A stretch of 64,000 nt of DNA from CAVPMN01 sp963706425 (GTDB lineage Bacteria > Actinomycetota > Acidimicrobiia > Acidimicrobiales > Acidimicrobilacustridaceae), in assembly GCA_963706425.1 (NCBI GenBank), contig CAVPMN010000020.1, positions 2,108,001 through 2,172,000 of the forward strand, read 5' to 3'. Shown piece by piece: positions 17,248 to 25,943 of the stretch (positions within the stretch are counted from its first letter, which is position 1; every line of letters starts with the position of its first letter). The notes under the pieces are model-generated. The model did no database searches, was not told the DNA's origin, and was given only the letters and a program-made list of their open reading frames with translations. A program made the translations under genes and the position numbers.

Positions 17248-18093
17248 ATGATGCGGGTGGCGGCGGTGCAGATCGAGAGCACGTCTGATCGCGAGCGCAA
17301 CCATCGCGTGGCGGCCGAGCTGATCGGCCAGGCGGCGGCCGCGGGCGCCCGGCTGGTGGCGCTGCCCGAGCTGTTCGGTTTCCTCGGGTCGGGGCGCGAC
17401 CTGCGTGCCGGGGCCGAGCCGCTCGAGGGCCCCACGGTGGCGTGGGCGGCCGACCTGGCTCGCCTCCACGGCATCTGGGTGCTGGCCGGCAGCTTCGTCG
17501 AGCGGGCCGGCGACGATCTCTTCAACACGTCGTGTCTGGTCGCACCGACGGGCGAGCTGACCGCGCACTACCGCAAGGTGCACCTGTTCGACGTCGACAT
17601 CGAAGGCGCGGGCACCCACGAGAGCGACCTCTACACCCCTGGCGACGAGCTGGTCACCACGACGGTCGACGACCTCGTCGTCGGCCTGTCGGTCTGCTAC
17701 GACCTGCGCTCACCCGAGCTCTACCGCATCCTCACCCTGCTCGGCGCATCGCTGCTCACCGTGCCGTCCGCGTTCACCGCCCAGACCGGTCGCGACCACT
17801 GGGAGCTGTTGTTGCGGGCCCGCGCCGTCGAGAACCAGGTGTTCGTGCTGGCGCCTGACCAGTGCGGCACGAGTGCCGATGGCATCGCCCGCCACGGGCA
17901 TTCACTGATCGTCGACCCTTGGGGTCGGGTGCTGGCCGACGCCGGCGACGTCGAGGGTGTCGCGGTGGCCGACCTCGACCTCGACGAGCTCGGGCGTGTG
18001 CGACGCGTGCTGCCCAGCGTCGCCAACCGCCGCCCCTCGGCCTATCGATGGCCCCCTGGTCGATGGCCCCCTGGACGAGCGTCCGGCGGCTGA
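17248..18093 (+). CDS. Carbon-nitrogen hydrolase (nitrilase superfamily, Nit1/omega-amidase-like)
   Basis: 281 residues. The Glu-Lys-Cys catalytic triad is visible in LPELFGF, YRKVHLFD and VCYDLRSPELY. The sequence is closest in pattern to the Nit/omega-amidase branch, which hydrolyses deaminated glutathione or alpha-keto acid amides; this assignment is inferred. Tandem ATGs at 17248 and 17251; the longer open frame reaches back into hairpin copy 1 and is rejected. The last residues (WPPGRWPPGR) derive from a 15-bp duplication. The 3' end overlaps the convergent glycosyltransferase gene by 192 bp. Confidence 0.87.
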   Translation: MMRVAAVQIESTSDRERNHRVAAELIGQAAAAGARLVALPELFGFLGSGRDLRAGAEPLEGPTVAWAADLARLHGIWVLAGSFVERAGDDLFNTSCLVAPTGELTAHYRKVHLFDVDIEGAGTHESDLYTPGDELVTTTVDDLVVGLSVCYDLRSPELYRILTLLGASLLTVPSAFTAQTGRDHWELLLRARAVENQVFVLAPDQCGTSADGIARHGHSLIVDPWGRVLADAGDVEGVAVADLDLDELGRVRRVLPSVANRRPSAYRWPPGRWPPGRASGG

Positions 18094-19446
18094 TCGCGAA
18101 GAGCGCCACCATCGCACCAACCCGTCGACTGCCGCGGCGGCGAGCAGGCACATGACCGCGTCGGCCGGCGCCCGAAACCGGGTGGCCGTGTAGAGCACGA
18201 CGACGCTGATCACCACCACACCGATGGGTGCGACGATCGGATAGATGGGCGTGCGCCGTCGGCGCAACACCAACGCGCCGGCCACCGACAGCGCCATCAT
18301 CGGATAGAGCGTCCATCGACCGGCCTGGGCGACCGCGTTGGTGTTGCCCTCGAGGAACACGTCGATGGCGGCCTGCTGGTGTGGACGGTAGAGCCCGACG
18401 AGTCGGCCGAGCCGGGCCGCCACCACCGCGGGCACGCGGTCGAGGTTGTCGCGGACGAACGTGGTGCCCTCGTCGCGCAGCAGATCGGCAGCCGCCGGAT
18501 CCTGTGCTTCGAGCCCGGCCTGCTCCAGCAGACGATCGGCGCACGAGAGGTCCCAGTAGCCGACGAGCTCGCCGTAGTAGGTGCTCTCGCAGTTGGCGGT
18601 GGCGAAGGTGACTTCGGCCTGACTCGACAACAGCACCGGGTGATCGAAGCGCACCAGGTTGGCGACGGTCCACGGCGCCAACACCACGACGCACCCGCCC
18701 GCGGCGGCCGCCAGCCAACCGACCCGCCGGCGCAATGGCTCGTCCCGCGTGAGCAGTGCCAGCGGCACCACCAACAGCAACGACAGCAGCAACAGCTCCG
18801 AGCGAGCGAGCGCACCCAGCCCGACCGCCGCGCCCACGGCCACCAATCGCCACGCGCTCGGTCGGGCCAGGTAGCGATAGGCCAACCACACCGTCAGCAG
18901 CGTGGCGAACATGGCCGGTGTCTCGGCCATCACCAGCGCGTCATGACGCCACACGTTCGGGTAGACGGCGAGGAAGGCCGCAGCCAGCACACCGAGCCGG
19001 GCGCCGCCGATCGCCCGGCCGGCCAGCGCGCCGATGACGATGGTGGCCGTGCCCAGCACCACGCTGGCGAAGATGTGGGCGGTGGCCGAGCGCAGGCCCA
19101 TGAACGACCAGGCGGCCAGGTACACCGTCTGCAGCGGCGGATGGTCGGCCGCCTGGCGCAGGATGCCGTCGTCGACGAACACGTAGGGATTCACGAACCC
19201 GCGTCCGCCCGCCAGCAGGTTGGCGGCTCCGTGGTAGAAGAGCGCGTCGCCGCCGAGCGGGCGATCGATGCGCCACTCCACCGCGTAGAACACGCGGATC
19301 GCCAGGCCCACCGCCGTCACCGCCGCCACCGCCCACCAGAACCACCGGCCGTCCTGGCCGGCCTCGGTGTCGTCGGGTCGGCCGTCCTGGCCGGCCTCGG
19401 TGTCGTCGGGTCGGCCGTCCTGGCCGGCCTCAGTCGCCTTCGCCAC
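17902..19446 (-). CDS. GT39/ArnT-like glycosyltransferase, polytopic membrane protein
   Basis: 514 residues from GTG 19446. After a polar N-terminus containing 2.5 copies of TEAGQDGRPDD come about ten hydrophobic helices. The first loop (RPLGGDALFYHGAANLLAGG ... ADHPPLQ) has the acidic D and DHPP-type motif of polyprenyl-phosphate-sugar mannosyltransferases (GT39/PMT, ArnT). It probably moves a sugar from a lipid carrier onto an exported acceptor. The start overlaps the preceding gene by 17 bp. The last ~64 codons run antisense to the nitrilase gene and may not be native. Confidence 0.82.
   Translation of the reverse strand: MAKATEAGQDGRPDDTEAGQDGRPDDTEAGQDGRWFWWAVAAVTAVGLAIRVFYAVEWRIDRPLGGDALFYHGAANLLAGGRGFVNPYVFVDDGILRQAADHPPLQTVYLAAWSFMGLRSATAHIFASVVLGTATIVIGALAGRAIGGARLGVLAAAFLAVYPNVWRHDALVMAETPAMFATLLTVWLAYRYLARPSAWRLVAVGAAVGLGALARSELLLLSLLLVVPLALLTRDEPLRRRVGWLAAAAGGCVVVLAPWTVANLVRFDHPVLLSSQAEVTFATANCESTYYGELVGYWDLSCADRLLEQAGLEAQDPAAADLLRDEGTTFVRDNLDRVPAVVAARLGRLVGLYRPHQQAAIDVFLEGNTNAVAQAGRWTLYPMMALSVAGALVLRRRRTPIYPIVAPIGVVVISVVVLYTATRFRAPADAVMCLLAAAAVDGLVRWWRSSRSAAGRSSRGPSTRGPSIGRGAAVGDAGQHASHTPELVEVEVGHRDTLDVAGVGQHPTPRVDDQ
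19347..19431. repeat. 33-bp in-frame tandem repeat, about 2.6 copies
   Basis: Units at 19347-19379 and 19380-19412 are identical; a 19-bp partial unit follows. It encodes an 11-residue repeat in the cytosolic N-terminus of the glycosyltransferase. Confidence 0.9.
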
Positions 19447-19888
19447 CGATGTCGAGATCGTAAGAGTCGAACACCAGGTCGGCTCCCCGATGCCGGTGCC
19501 GGCTGATGTCGCCGAGCAGACGCACCGACTCCTCGCGCAGCTGCGCGATCTGGTCGGGCCGTTGGGGCTCGGCCAGCAACGGGGTGAGCTTGGCCAGATC
19601 GGCCCGCAGCGAGACGTGCTCGCGCTCGAGCACCTCGACCTGATGGGCGAGCCGCGGGGTGCGGGCGATGATCTCCTGGTAGAGGCCACCGGGCCCCTCG
19701 ACCTCGTCGATGTGCGCGTCGAGGGCATCGCTCACGGCAGTGACGGCGGCGCGCACCCCCTCTTGCCACGCCGGTGCGTCACCGGCCGGGCGCGTGATGG
19801 CGTCGTCGAGCGCGTCGGCGGCCTCGGCGAGGGCCTCCCGTCGTTGTCGCGCCCGACCCAGCGGGCTGTGCTCACCGGCTTGGCTCAC
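19430..19888 (-). CDS. Coiled-coil protein of unknown function
   Basis: 152 residues, almost all helical and charged, with heptad-like stretches (HQVEVLEREHVSLRADLAKL). No domain recognised, no signal peptide or membrane segment. It sits between the NadD-like gene (4-bp ATGA overlap) and the glycosyltransferase (17-bp overlap), so the three form an operon. Confidence 0.78.
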   Translation of the reverse strand: MSQAGEHSPLGRARQRREALAEAADALDDAITRPAGDAPAWQEGVRAAVTAVSDALDAHIDEVEGPGGLYQEIIARTPRLAHQVEVLEREHVSLRADLAKLTPLLAEPQRPDQIAQLREESVRLLGDISRHRHRGADLVFDSYDLDIGGEGD

Positions 19889-20454
19889 GAGCGCTCCTCC
19901 TCCCCCAAGGCCCTGTCAGCTTGCCACGCGTGGTGCGACGCATCCGGCGCGAGCCACTCGATGCGACCGGCGCGCACCGCGCTGGCCGACACGTCGTGGT
20001 GCCGAGGATCGGTGTCGAGCACCACGCTGTCGACCCCGCTGGTCTCCCCGGAGCGAGGCAGCGGATGGGGTGGGCGGGGGGCCACGGCCACCGTGGGCAA
20101 CCGAGCCAGCGCGGCGTCGCGCTCGGCTCGACCTCCGTACCAGGACGGATCGAGCACCTGGGCCCACTTGTCGGCGCCGAGGACGAGCACGTCGTAGCCG
20201 GCCGCGATGTCGATCAACAGCTGCGCCTCGGTGGTCACCACGCTCAGCCACGGCCGGGTCGACGCGATGCGCTCGAGCACCTCGACCCGGGCCTCGACCG
20301 ACACGAGATCGGGGTGGTCCTCCTTGCCGAGCGCCACCACCGAGACGACCAGGTCGACCCGCTCGAGGCGGCACTGCTCGACCGCGGCCTCGGCGATCGT
20401 CAGGTGGGCCACGGTTGGTGGATTGAACGAGCCTGGGTAGGCGCCGACACGCAC
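19885..20454 (-). CDS. Nicotinate/NMN adenylyltransferase-like nucleotidyltransferase
   Basis: 189 residues from GTG 20454. The N-terminus GSFNPPTVAHL is the T/HxGH-type motif of the nucleotidyltransferase fold, with Gly changed to Ala, and VSASAVR near the C-terminus corresponds to ISxSxxR. Resembles NadD-family enzymes that adenylate nicotinate mononucleotide, but the standard obg-rsfS context is missing, so it may be a divergent paralogue. A -10 box lies 7 nt upstream of the start. Confidence 0.75.
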   Translation of the reverse strand: MRVGAYPGSFNPPTVAHLTIAEAAVEQCRLERVDLVVSVVALGKEDHPDLVSVEARVEVLERIASTRPWLSVVTTEAQLLIDIAAGYDVLVLGADKWAQVLDPSWYGGRAERDAALARLPTVAVAPRPPHPLPRSGETSGVDSVVLDTDPRHHDVSASAVRAGRIEWLAPDASHHAWQADRALGEEERS

Positions 20455-20460
20455 GGGCTC

Positions 20461-20466
20461 ACGCTA
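20461..20466 (-). promoter_or_regulatory. -10-like box TAGCGT (minus strand)
   Basis: Ends 7 nt before GTG 20454, supporting a leaderless start at this GTG. Confidence 0.5.
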
Positions 20467-20500
20467 CGCGTCGGCCGGCGAGGTCGGGCAGACTGCAGCC

Positions 20501-21742
20501 ATGGCCCGCCGCGCGTTCCTGCATCCGTTCGCCAAACCTGCGTTCGAAGGCTTCATCAACATCGTGCGCGGCGAGGGGGCCATGGTCTACGACGACCAGG
20601 GCAATGCCTATGTCGATGCCCTGGCCAGCCTCTGGTATTCGCACATCGGTCACGGCCGAGCCGACATGGCCGAGGCGATCGGTCGCCAGTTGGCCGAGCT
20701 CGACGCCTTCCACACCTTCGACATCTTCACGAACCCTCGGGCCGACGAGGTGTGCGAGCTCATCGCCGAGCTCAGCCCCATCGCCGGGAGCCGGGTGTTC
20801 CTCACCAACTCGGGCTCCGAGGCGGTCGACACGGTGTTGAAGCTGGCCCGTCTGGCGTTCACGTTGCAGGGTCAGCCGGAGCGATCGATCGTGATGGCCC
20901 GTCACGACGCCTACCACGGGGTCACCTATGGCGGGATGTCGGCGCAGGGTCTGCCGCTCAACAAGCAGGGCTTCGGCCCGTTGCTGGCCGACGTGTGCCA
21001 CACCGCGCCCCACGATCTCGACGAGGCCACTGCGTTCATGGCCGAGTACGGCGATCGCGTGGCGGCCGTCATCGCCGAGCCGGTGCTCGGCGCTGCCGGT
21101 GTGTTCCCGCCGGCCCCGGGCTACCTCGAGGGACTGCGCGCGTTGTGCGATCAGTACGGCGCCCTGCTGATCTTCGACGAGGTCATCACCGGCTTCGGCC
21201 GCCTCGGCAGCTGGTTCGGCGCCGTCCACTACGACGTGACGCCCGATCTCATCACGTTCGCCAAGGGCGTCACGTCGGGCTACCAGCCACTCGGCGGTGT
21301 CATCGTCGGGCCGAAGGTGCTGGCGCCTCTCGAAGCCGATCCGGAGTTCGTGTTGCGTCACGGCTTCACCTACAGCGGGCACCCGGCGTCGTGTGTGGCC
21401 GGCACGACCAACCTCAACATCCTGCGCGACGAGCACCTGCTCGCGGGTGCGGCGCGCATCGCCGATCGCCTCGGCGGAGGGCTCACCGCCCTGGCCGACG
21501 AGGGCCTGGTGGGGGCCGTACGCGGCGAGGGCGGCATCTGGGCGGTGAGCATGAACCCCGACGTGAGCGCGCTCGACGTGCGCACGGGCCTGCTCGAACG
21601 CGGGGTCATCGCCCGGCCGATCGGCGTGGCGCACCTGGCGTTCTGCCCGCCCCTCGTCATCACCGACGACCAGCTCGACCAGTGCGTCGAGGCGCTCGAC
21701 GCATCCCTGCGCGCCGCCTTCCCTCCCGAAATTGGTGCGTGA
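20501..21742 (+). CDS. Class III PLP aminotransferase
   Basis: 413 residues. Conserved features: NSGSEAVDTVLKLAR for phosphate binding, DEVITGFGR with the PLP-contact Asp, and the Schiff-base Lys in TFAKGVTSGYQPLGG. Fold-type I omega-amino acid:pyruvate/2-oxoglutarate transaminase group; the substrate is probably an amine or omega-amino acid given the neighbouring pot and ald genes. The last residues (PEIGA) and the TGA stop are read from hairpin copy 2, so the original C-terminus was probably altered. First of four class III aminotransferases within 16 kb. Confidence 0.88.
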   Translation: MARRAFLHPFAKPAFEGFINIVRGEGAMVYDDQGNAYVDALASLWYSHIGHGRADMAEAIGRQLAELDAFHTFDIFTNPRADEVCELIAELSPIAGSRVFLTNSGSEAVDTVLKLARLAFTLQGQPERSIVMARHDAYHGVTYGGMSAQGLPLNKQGFGPLLADVCHTAPHDLDEATAFMAEYGDRVAAVIAEPVLGAAGVFPPAPGYLEGLRALCDQYGALLIFDEVITGFGRLGSWFGAVHYDVTPDLITFAKGVTSGYQPLGGVIVGPKVLAPLEADPEFVLRHGFTYSGHPASCVAGTTNLNILRDEHLLAGAARIADRLGGGLTALADEGLVGAVRGEGGIWAVSMNPDVSALDVRTGLLERGVIARPIGVAHLAFCPPLVITDDQLDQCVEALDASLRAAFPPEIGA

Positions 21743-21777
21743 AACCACCGCATGGGTGGTTTCACGCACCAATTTCG
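21727..21777. repeat. Hairpin repeat element, copy 2 (spans a stop codon)
   Basis: Perfect 23-bp arms (21727-21749, 21755-21777) around a 5-nt loop. Shares the AAATTGGTGCGTGAAACCACC arm with copy 3. It provides the stop codon (21740-21742) of the aminotransferase gene. Confidence 0.9.
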
Positions 21778-21808
21778 TGGGGTTTGGTGGCCACGGGAAC
21801 GGGGGTTC

Positions 21809-21880
21809 GGGTGCCCCGGCTACCCAGGCGGTTCGGCGGCTAGCTGGCGGTGCCCCGGCTAGCTAGGCGGTGCCCCAGCT
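21809..21880. repeat. Imperfect direct repeats next to hairpin copy 2
   Basis: Three degenerate copies of GGTGCCCCGGCTAGCTAGGC-like sequence; the last covers the lrp stop codon. Unknown origin. Confidence 0.5.
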
Positions 21881-22447
21881 ATAGGTCTGCTTCTCGAGGT
21901 GGAGGTAGGTGAACGTCTCGGCCGTGCGCACGCCGGGCAGCGAGCGGATGACGTCGTTCACGAGGGCCAGCAGCTCCTCGGTGCCCTGGCACACCACCTC
22001 GACCAGCAGGTCGAAGCGGCCCGACGTGATCACCACGTAGTCGACCTCGGGCACATCGGCCAGCTTGGCGGCGATCGGCCGCAGGTCACCCTCGGCCTGC
22101 AGGCCGATCATGGCCTGCAGCTTGAAGCCGAGCAGGAGCGGGTTCGTGACCGCCACCACCTGCATCACACCGCTCTCCATCAGGCGCTGCACCCGCTGAC
22201 GCACCGCCGCCTGCGACAGCCCCACCTTCGGGCCGAGCTGGGCGTAGGCGATGCGGCCGTCGACCTGCAGCTCGCGGATGATGGCCTTGTCGATGCTGTC
22301 GAGGGTGACGGGTCCACCGTTGGCGAGCACGCTCGGCACCAGGCCGCCTTTGACTCGGGGTCGATCGGTCGGTGCCGCGGCGGCATGGCGGGGCACCGCG
22401 CCGCGGGGGTTGCGGTTGCGATCGGGCATGGGGGTGCGAGGCGTCAT
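21863..22447 (-). CDS. Lrp/AsnC-family transcriptional regulator
   Basis: 194 residues; the N-terminal helix-turn-helix (YAQLGPKVGLSQAAVRQRVQRL) is followed by the RAM ligand-binding domain (VDYVVITSGRFDLLVEVVC). Family members sense amino acids. The first ~45 residues are a basic, proline-rich extension absent from typical 150-residue members, and a start further in is possible. It begins 19 bp after ald in the same direction, so it probably regulates this alanine/polyamine operon, as Lrp-type regulators do for ald in actinobacteria. Confidence 0.88.
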   Translation of the reverse strand: MTPRTPMPDRNRNPRGAVPRHAAAAPTDRPRVKGGLVPSVLANGGPVTLDSIDKAIIRELQVDGRIAYAQLGPKVGLSQAAVRQRVQRLMESGVMQVVAVTNPLLLGFKLQAMIGLQAEGDLRPIAAKLADVPEVDYVVITSGRFDLLVEVVCQGTEELLALVNDVIRSLPGVRTAETFTYLHLEKQTYSWGTA

Positions 22448-22466
22448 GGGCGGTTCGCTCGTCGGA

Positions 22467-23603
22467 TCAGCTGGGGGTGGTCTGGAGCAGGTCGTGCACG
22501 TCGCCGGCTGGCTTGCCGAGTGCTTCGGCCACGACCGGGTTGACGATATGCCCGGCCGCGGTGTTGACGCCCAGTGCGAGCGTGGGATCGCTGCGCACGG
22601 CCTCGACGACGCCGAGGCGGCTGAGCTCGGCCAGGTAGGGCAGGGTCACGTTGGTCAGGGCGTAGGTCGACGTGTTGGGCACCGCGCCGGGCATGTTGCC
22701 GACGCAGTAGTGCAGCACGCCGTGCTGCTCGTAGACGGGATCGTGGTGCGTGGTCTCGCGCGACGTGGCGATGCAACCGCCCTGGTCGATGGCGATGTCG
22801 ACCACCACTGCGCCCGGCTTCATGGCCCGGATGAGGTCCTCGTCGATCAGCACCGGCGCCCGGCCGCCGGGCACCAGCACGGCACCGATGAGCAGGTCGG
22901 CCTCCACCACGGTGCGCTCGATCAAGCCCCGGTTCGAGGTGAGGGTGGTGACCCGACCCATCTGGATCTGGTCGACATAGCGCAGCCGGTCGACGTTCTT
23001 GTCGAGCAGGTCGACCTCGGCTTCGAGGCCGGCCGCCATCCACGCGGCGTTCCACCCGACGTTGCCCGCCCCCAGCACCACCACCCGTGCCGGGCGCACA
23101 CCGGGCGCACCACCGAGCAGCACACCCCGACCACCGTTGTGGCGTTCGAGGAAGTGGGCGCCGATCTGCACGCTCATGCGGCCGGCCACCTCGCTCATCG
23201 GGGCGAGCAACGGCAGTGCGCCCGACGGCTGCTGCACGGTCTCGTAGGCGATGCCCGTGACCTTGCGCTCGAGCAGAGCGTCGGCGACCTGCGGGTAGGC
23301 GGCCAGGTGCAGATAGGTGAACAGGCACGATCCAGGCCGCATGAGGTCGAACTCCGACGGCTGGGGCTCTTTCACCTTGCACACGATGTCGGCGCGCTCC
23401 CACACGTCGGCCGCGCCGGGCACGATCTCGGCGCCGGCGCGTCGATAGACCTCGTCGGGGAACCCGGAGTCGGCACCGGCGCCGCTTTCGACGAGCACCG
23501 CAACGCCGTGCTGCTCGACCTCGCGCACGCCGTCGGGCGTCATGGCCACTCGGTGCTCGTCGGCTTTCACCTCGCGAGGCACACCCACGACCGCGGGACT
23601 CAT
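22467..23603 (-). CDS. ald: Alanine dehydrogenase
   Basis: 378 residues, full length. N-terminal VGVPREVKADEHRVAMTP with the catalytic Lys/Arg region, HLAA with the active-site His, APMSEVAGR, NAD motif VLGAGNVGWNAA, and GNMPGAVPNTSTYALTN near the C-terminus. Reversibly converts alanine to pyruvate plus ammonia with NAD. Directly downstream of an aminotransferase, it fits as the recycler of alanine made by pyruvate-dependent transamination, releasing ammonia. Confidence 0.95.
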   Translation of the reverse strand: MSPAVVGVPREVKADEHRVAMTPDGVREVEQHGVAVLVESGAGADSGFPDEVYRRAGAEIVPGAADVWERADIVCKVKEPQPSEFDLMRPGSCLFTYLHLAAYPQVADALLERKVTGIAYETVQQPSGALPLLAPMSEVAGRMSVQIGAHFLERHNGGRGVLLGGAPGVRPARVVVLGAGNVGWNAAWMAAGLEAEVDLLDKNVDRLRYVDQIQMGRVTTLTSNRGLIERTVVEADLLIGAVLVPGGRAPVLIDEDLIRAMKPGAVVVDIAIDQGGCIATSRETTHHDPVYEQHGVLHYCVGNMPGAVPNTSTYALTNVTLPYLAELSRLGVVEAVRSDPTLALGVNTAAGHIVNPVVAEALGKPAGDVHDLLQTTPS

Positions 23604-23667
23604 CTGGTCACCTCCACGATTCGTCGGCCACTCGGTCGTCCGTCACTCGATCGTCGTCGGATCTGGG

Positions 23668-25035
23668 TCATGTCATGGCTCGCATTGCGTCGGTGAGCGC
23701 GGTGCGCAGGATCGTTGCGATCTCGTCGAACTGCTCGGGCCCGGCGATGAGCGGAGGGGACAGCTGGATCACGGGATCGCCCCGGTCGTCGGCCCGGCAG
23801 ATGAGCCCGAGCTCGAACAGGCGGGGCGACAGCACGCCGCGCAGCAGCCGTTCGCTCTCGTCGTGATCGAACTCGGCGCGCGTCTCGCGATCGCGCACCA
23901 ACTCGATGGCGTAGAAGTAACCGGTGCCGCGGATCTCGCCCACGATCGGCAGGTCGCCGATCGCCGCTTCGAGCGTGTCGCGGAACGTGTCCTGCAGGTC
24001 GGCCACCCGGTCGACGATGCCCTCGTTCTCGAGGATGTCGAGGTTGGCCAGGCCGACCGCGCAGCTCACCGGGTGGCCGCCGAACGTGTAGCCGTGCAGG
24101 AACGATTCGCCGCCACCGACGAACGGCTCGGCGAGGAAGTCACGGGCGATCACCGCGCCGAGCGGTGCGTAGCCGGAGGTGAGGCCCTTGGCGCAGGTGA
24201 CGATGTCGGGGAGATAGTCGAACCGCTGTCCACCGAACCAGGTGCCGAGACGGCCGAACGCGCAGATGACCTCGTCGGACACGAGCAGCACGCCGTAGTG
24301 GTCGCAGATCTCCCGGGCGCGCTGCCAGTAGCCGGGCGGGGGCACGAATGCGCCGCCCGCGTTCTGCACGGGCTCGAGGAACACCGCCGCCACGGTGTCG
24401 GGGCCTTCGCGCTCGATCATGGTGGCGATCTCGTCGGCGCACGCCAGCGTGCACGCCGAGGCGTTCGCGCACGTGACGCAGTGGTAGCGGTTGGTGTTCG
24501 CCACATGGAAGGCGCCGGGCATGATGGGCTCGAACGGGGCCTTGAGCGACGGCAGCCCGGTGATGGCGAGGGCGCCCATGGTGGTGCCGTGATAGGCGAC
24601 GTCGCGCGCGATCACCTTGTAGCGACCAGGCTGGCCGATGGTCTTGAAGTACTGGCGGGCCAGCTTCCAGGCGGCTTCGACCGCTTCGCCGCCACTGGTC
24701 GTGAAGAACACGCGGTTGAGGTCGCCCGGAGCCAGGCCGGCGAGCCGGGCGGCCAACTCGATGGCGGTGGGGTGGGCGTAGGTCCAGATCGGGAAATAGG
24801 CGAGCTCGGCGGCCTGCTTGGCGGCCGCGTCGGCCAACTCGGTGCGCCCGTGGCCCACCTGCACGGTGAACAGCCCGGCCAGGCCGTCGAGATAGCGGGT
24901 GCCGTGCTGGTCCCACACGTAGCAGCCTTCGCCCCGACTGATGATCGACAGCTCGCCGGTGCCGAGCCGCGAGAAGTGACCCCAGAGGTGGCGCTCGGCC
25001 AGTTGCTCGAGCTCGGTGCTCTCGACCGCGGTCAT
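23668..25035 (-). CDS. Class III aminotransferase, putrescine/omega-amine:pyruvate type
   Basis: 455 residues. Features: FTTSGGEAVEAAWKLARQYF, YHGTTMGALAITG, DEVICAFGRLG and the PLP Lys in TCAKGLTSGYAPLGA. The N-terminal pattern (HLWGHFSRLG, GLFTVQVGHGR) is that of omega-amine:pyruvate transaminases such as SpuC. Located 10 bp downstream of the polyamine permease gene potC and upstream of ald, it is the best candidate for putrescine or cadaverine deamination to aminoaldehydes, making alanine. Confidence 0.92.
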   Translation of the reverse strand: MTAVESTELEQLAERHLWGHFSRLGTGELSIISRGEGCYVWDQHGTRYLDGLAGLFTVQVGHGRTELADAAAKQAAELAYFPIWTYAHPTAIELAARLAGLAPGDLNRVFFTTSGGEAVEAAWKLARQYFKTIGQPGRYKVIARDVAYHGTTMGALAITGLPSLKAPFEPIMPGAFHVANTNRYHCVTCANASACTLACADEIATMIEREGPDTVAAVFLEPVQNAGGAFVPPPGYWQRAREICDHYGVLLVSDEVICAFGRLGTWFGGQRFDYLPDIVTCAKGLTSGYAPLGAVIARDFLAEPFVGGGESFLHGYTFGGHPVSCAVGLANLDILENEGIVDRVADLQDTFRDTLEAAIGDLPIVGEIRGTGYFYAIELVRDRETRAEFDHDESERLLRGVLSPRLFELGLICRADDRGDPVIQLSPPLIAGPEQFDEIATILRTALTDAMRAMT

Positions 25036-25045
25036 GGGAGCCGAC

Positions 25046-25921
25046 TCAGGTGCGGGCGCCGGTGCGCTTGCGTTGCCAGAGGGTGCCCACGGCCAGCAGC
25101 ACGAGGCTCACGACGAGGATGGTGGTGGCGAGCACGTTGATCTGTGGCGGCAGTCCTGTCTTGGTGGCGGCGTTCACGTAGAGGGGATAGGTGACGGTCG
25201 AGCCGCTGGTGAAGAACGTGATGATGAAGTCGTCGAGCGACAGGGCGAACGCCAGCATCGCGGCGGCCACGATGCCGGGCACGATGAGCGGCAAGGTCAC
25301 CCGGAAGAACGTGCGGCCCGGGTTGGCACCGAGGTCCATGGCTGCGTCTTCGAGCGTCCAGTCGAAGCCGCGCACCCGGGCGCGCACCGTCATCGCCACG
25401 AAGCTCACCTGGAAGCCGATGTGGGCGAGCACGATGGTGCGGAACCCGGTGGCCTGGCCCCAGTCGAGGAACAGCGTGAGCAACGAGGCGCCCATGACCA
25501 CCTCGGGCGCCGTGAGGGGCAGCACGAGGAAGTTCTCGACGGCTTTGTTGCCGGTGAAACGCTGGCGCACCAGGGCGAGCGCCACCAGCGTGCCCAGCAC
25601 GACCGAGATCGACGTCGACACGGCGGCCACCTGCAGGCTGACCTTGAGGGCGTCGGTGAGCTGCGGGTACTTGAACGGGTCGGCCCAGTTCTCGAGGGTG
25701 AAGCCTTTCCAGACGAGGTTGAACTTGCCTTCTGGGCTGTTGAACGAGAACAGGATGATGATGGCGATCGGGATGAACAGGTAGACGAGCACGAGCCCGG
25801 CGACGACGCGCAGCGCGATGTCGCCGGTTCGTCCGGGACGTCCGGCCCGTCGGCGCCGCGGCTTCTGGAACTCGTCGTCGCCGAACATCTCGGCATCGAC
25901 AAGTGCCTCCTGCATCGTCAT
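25046..25921 (-). CDS. potC: Spermidine/putrescine ABC transporter permease, PotC type
   Basis: 291 residues with an N-terminal helix and about five further membrane segments of an ABC-2 importer permease. The EAA-type loop that contacts the ATPase reads EDAAMDLGANPGRTFFRVTLP. N-terminal 35 residues are polar and cytoplasmic. Pairs with the permease 22 bp upstream to form the channel for polyamine uptake. Confidence 0.9.
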   Translation of the reverse strand: MTMQEALVDAEMFGDDEFQKPRRRRAGRPGRTGDIALRVVAGLVLVYLFIPIAIIILFSFNSPEGKFNLVWKGFTLENWADPFKYPQLTDALKVSLQVAAVSTSISVVLGTLVALALVRQRFTGNKAVENFLVLPLTAPEVVMGASLLTLFLDWGQATGFRTIVLAHIGFQVSFVAMTVRARVRGFDWTLEDAAMDLGANPGRTFFRVTLPLIVPGIVAAAMLAFALSLDDFIITFFTSGSTVTYPLYVNAATKTGLPPQINVLATTILVVSLVLLAVGTLWQRKRTGART

Positions 25922-25943
25922 GGCCGCACCGCCGGGCTCGACG

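Noticed and set aside
20459..21772. 437-residue minus-strand frame starting in hairpin copy 2
   Set aside because: Antisense shadow of the aminotransferase gene with no family features.
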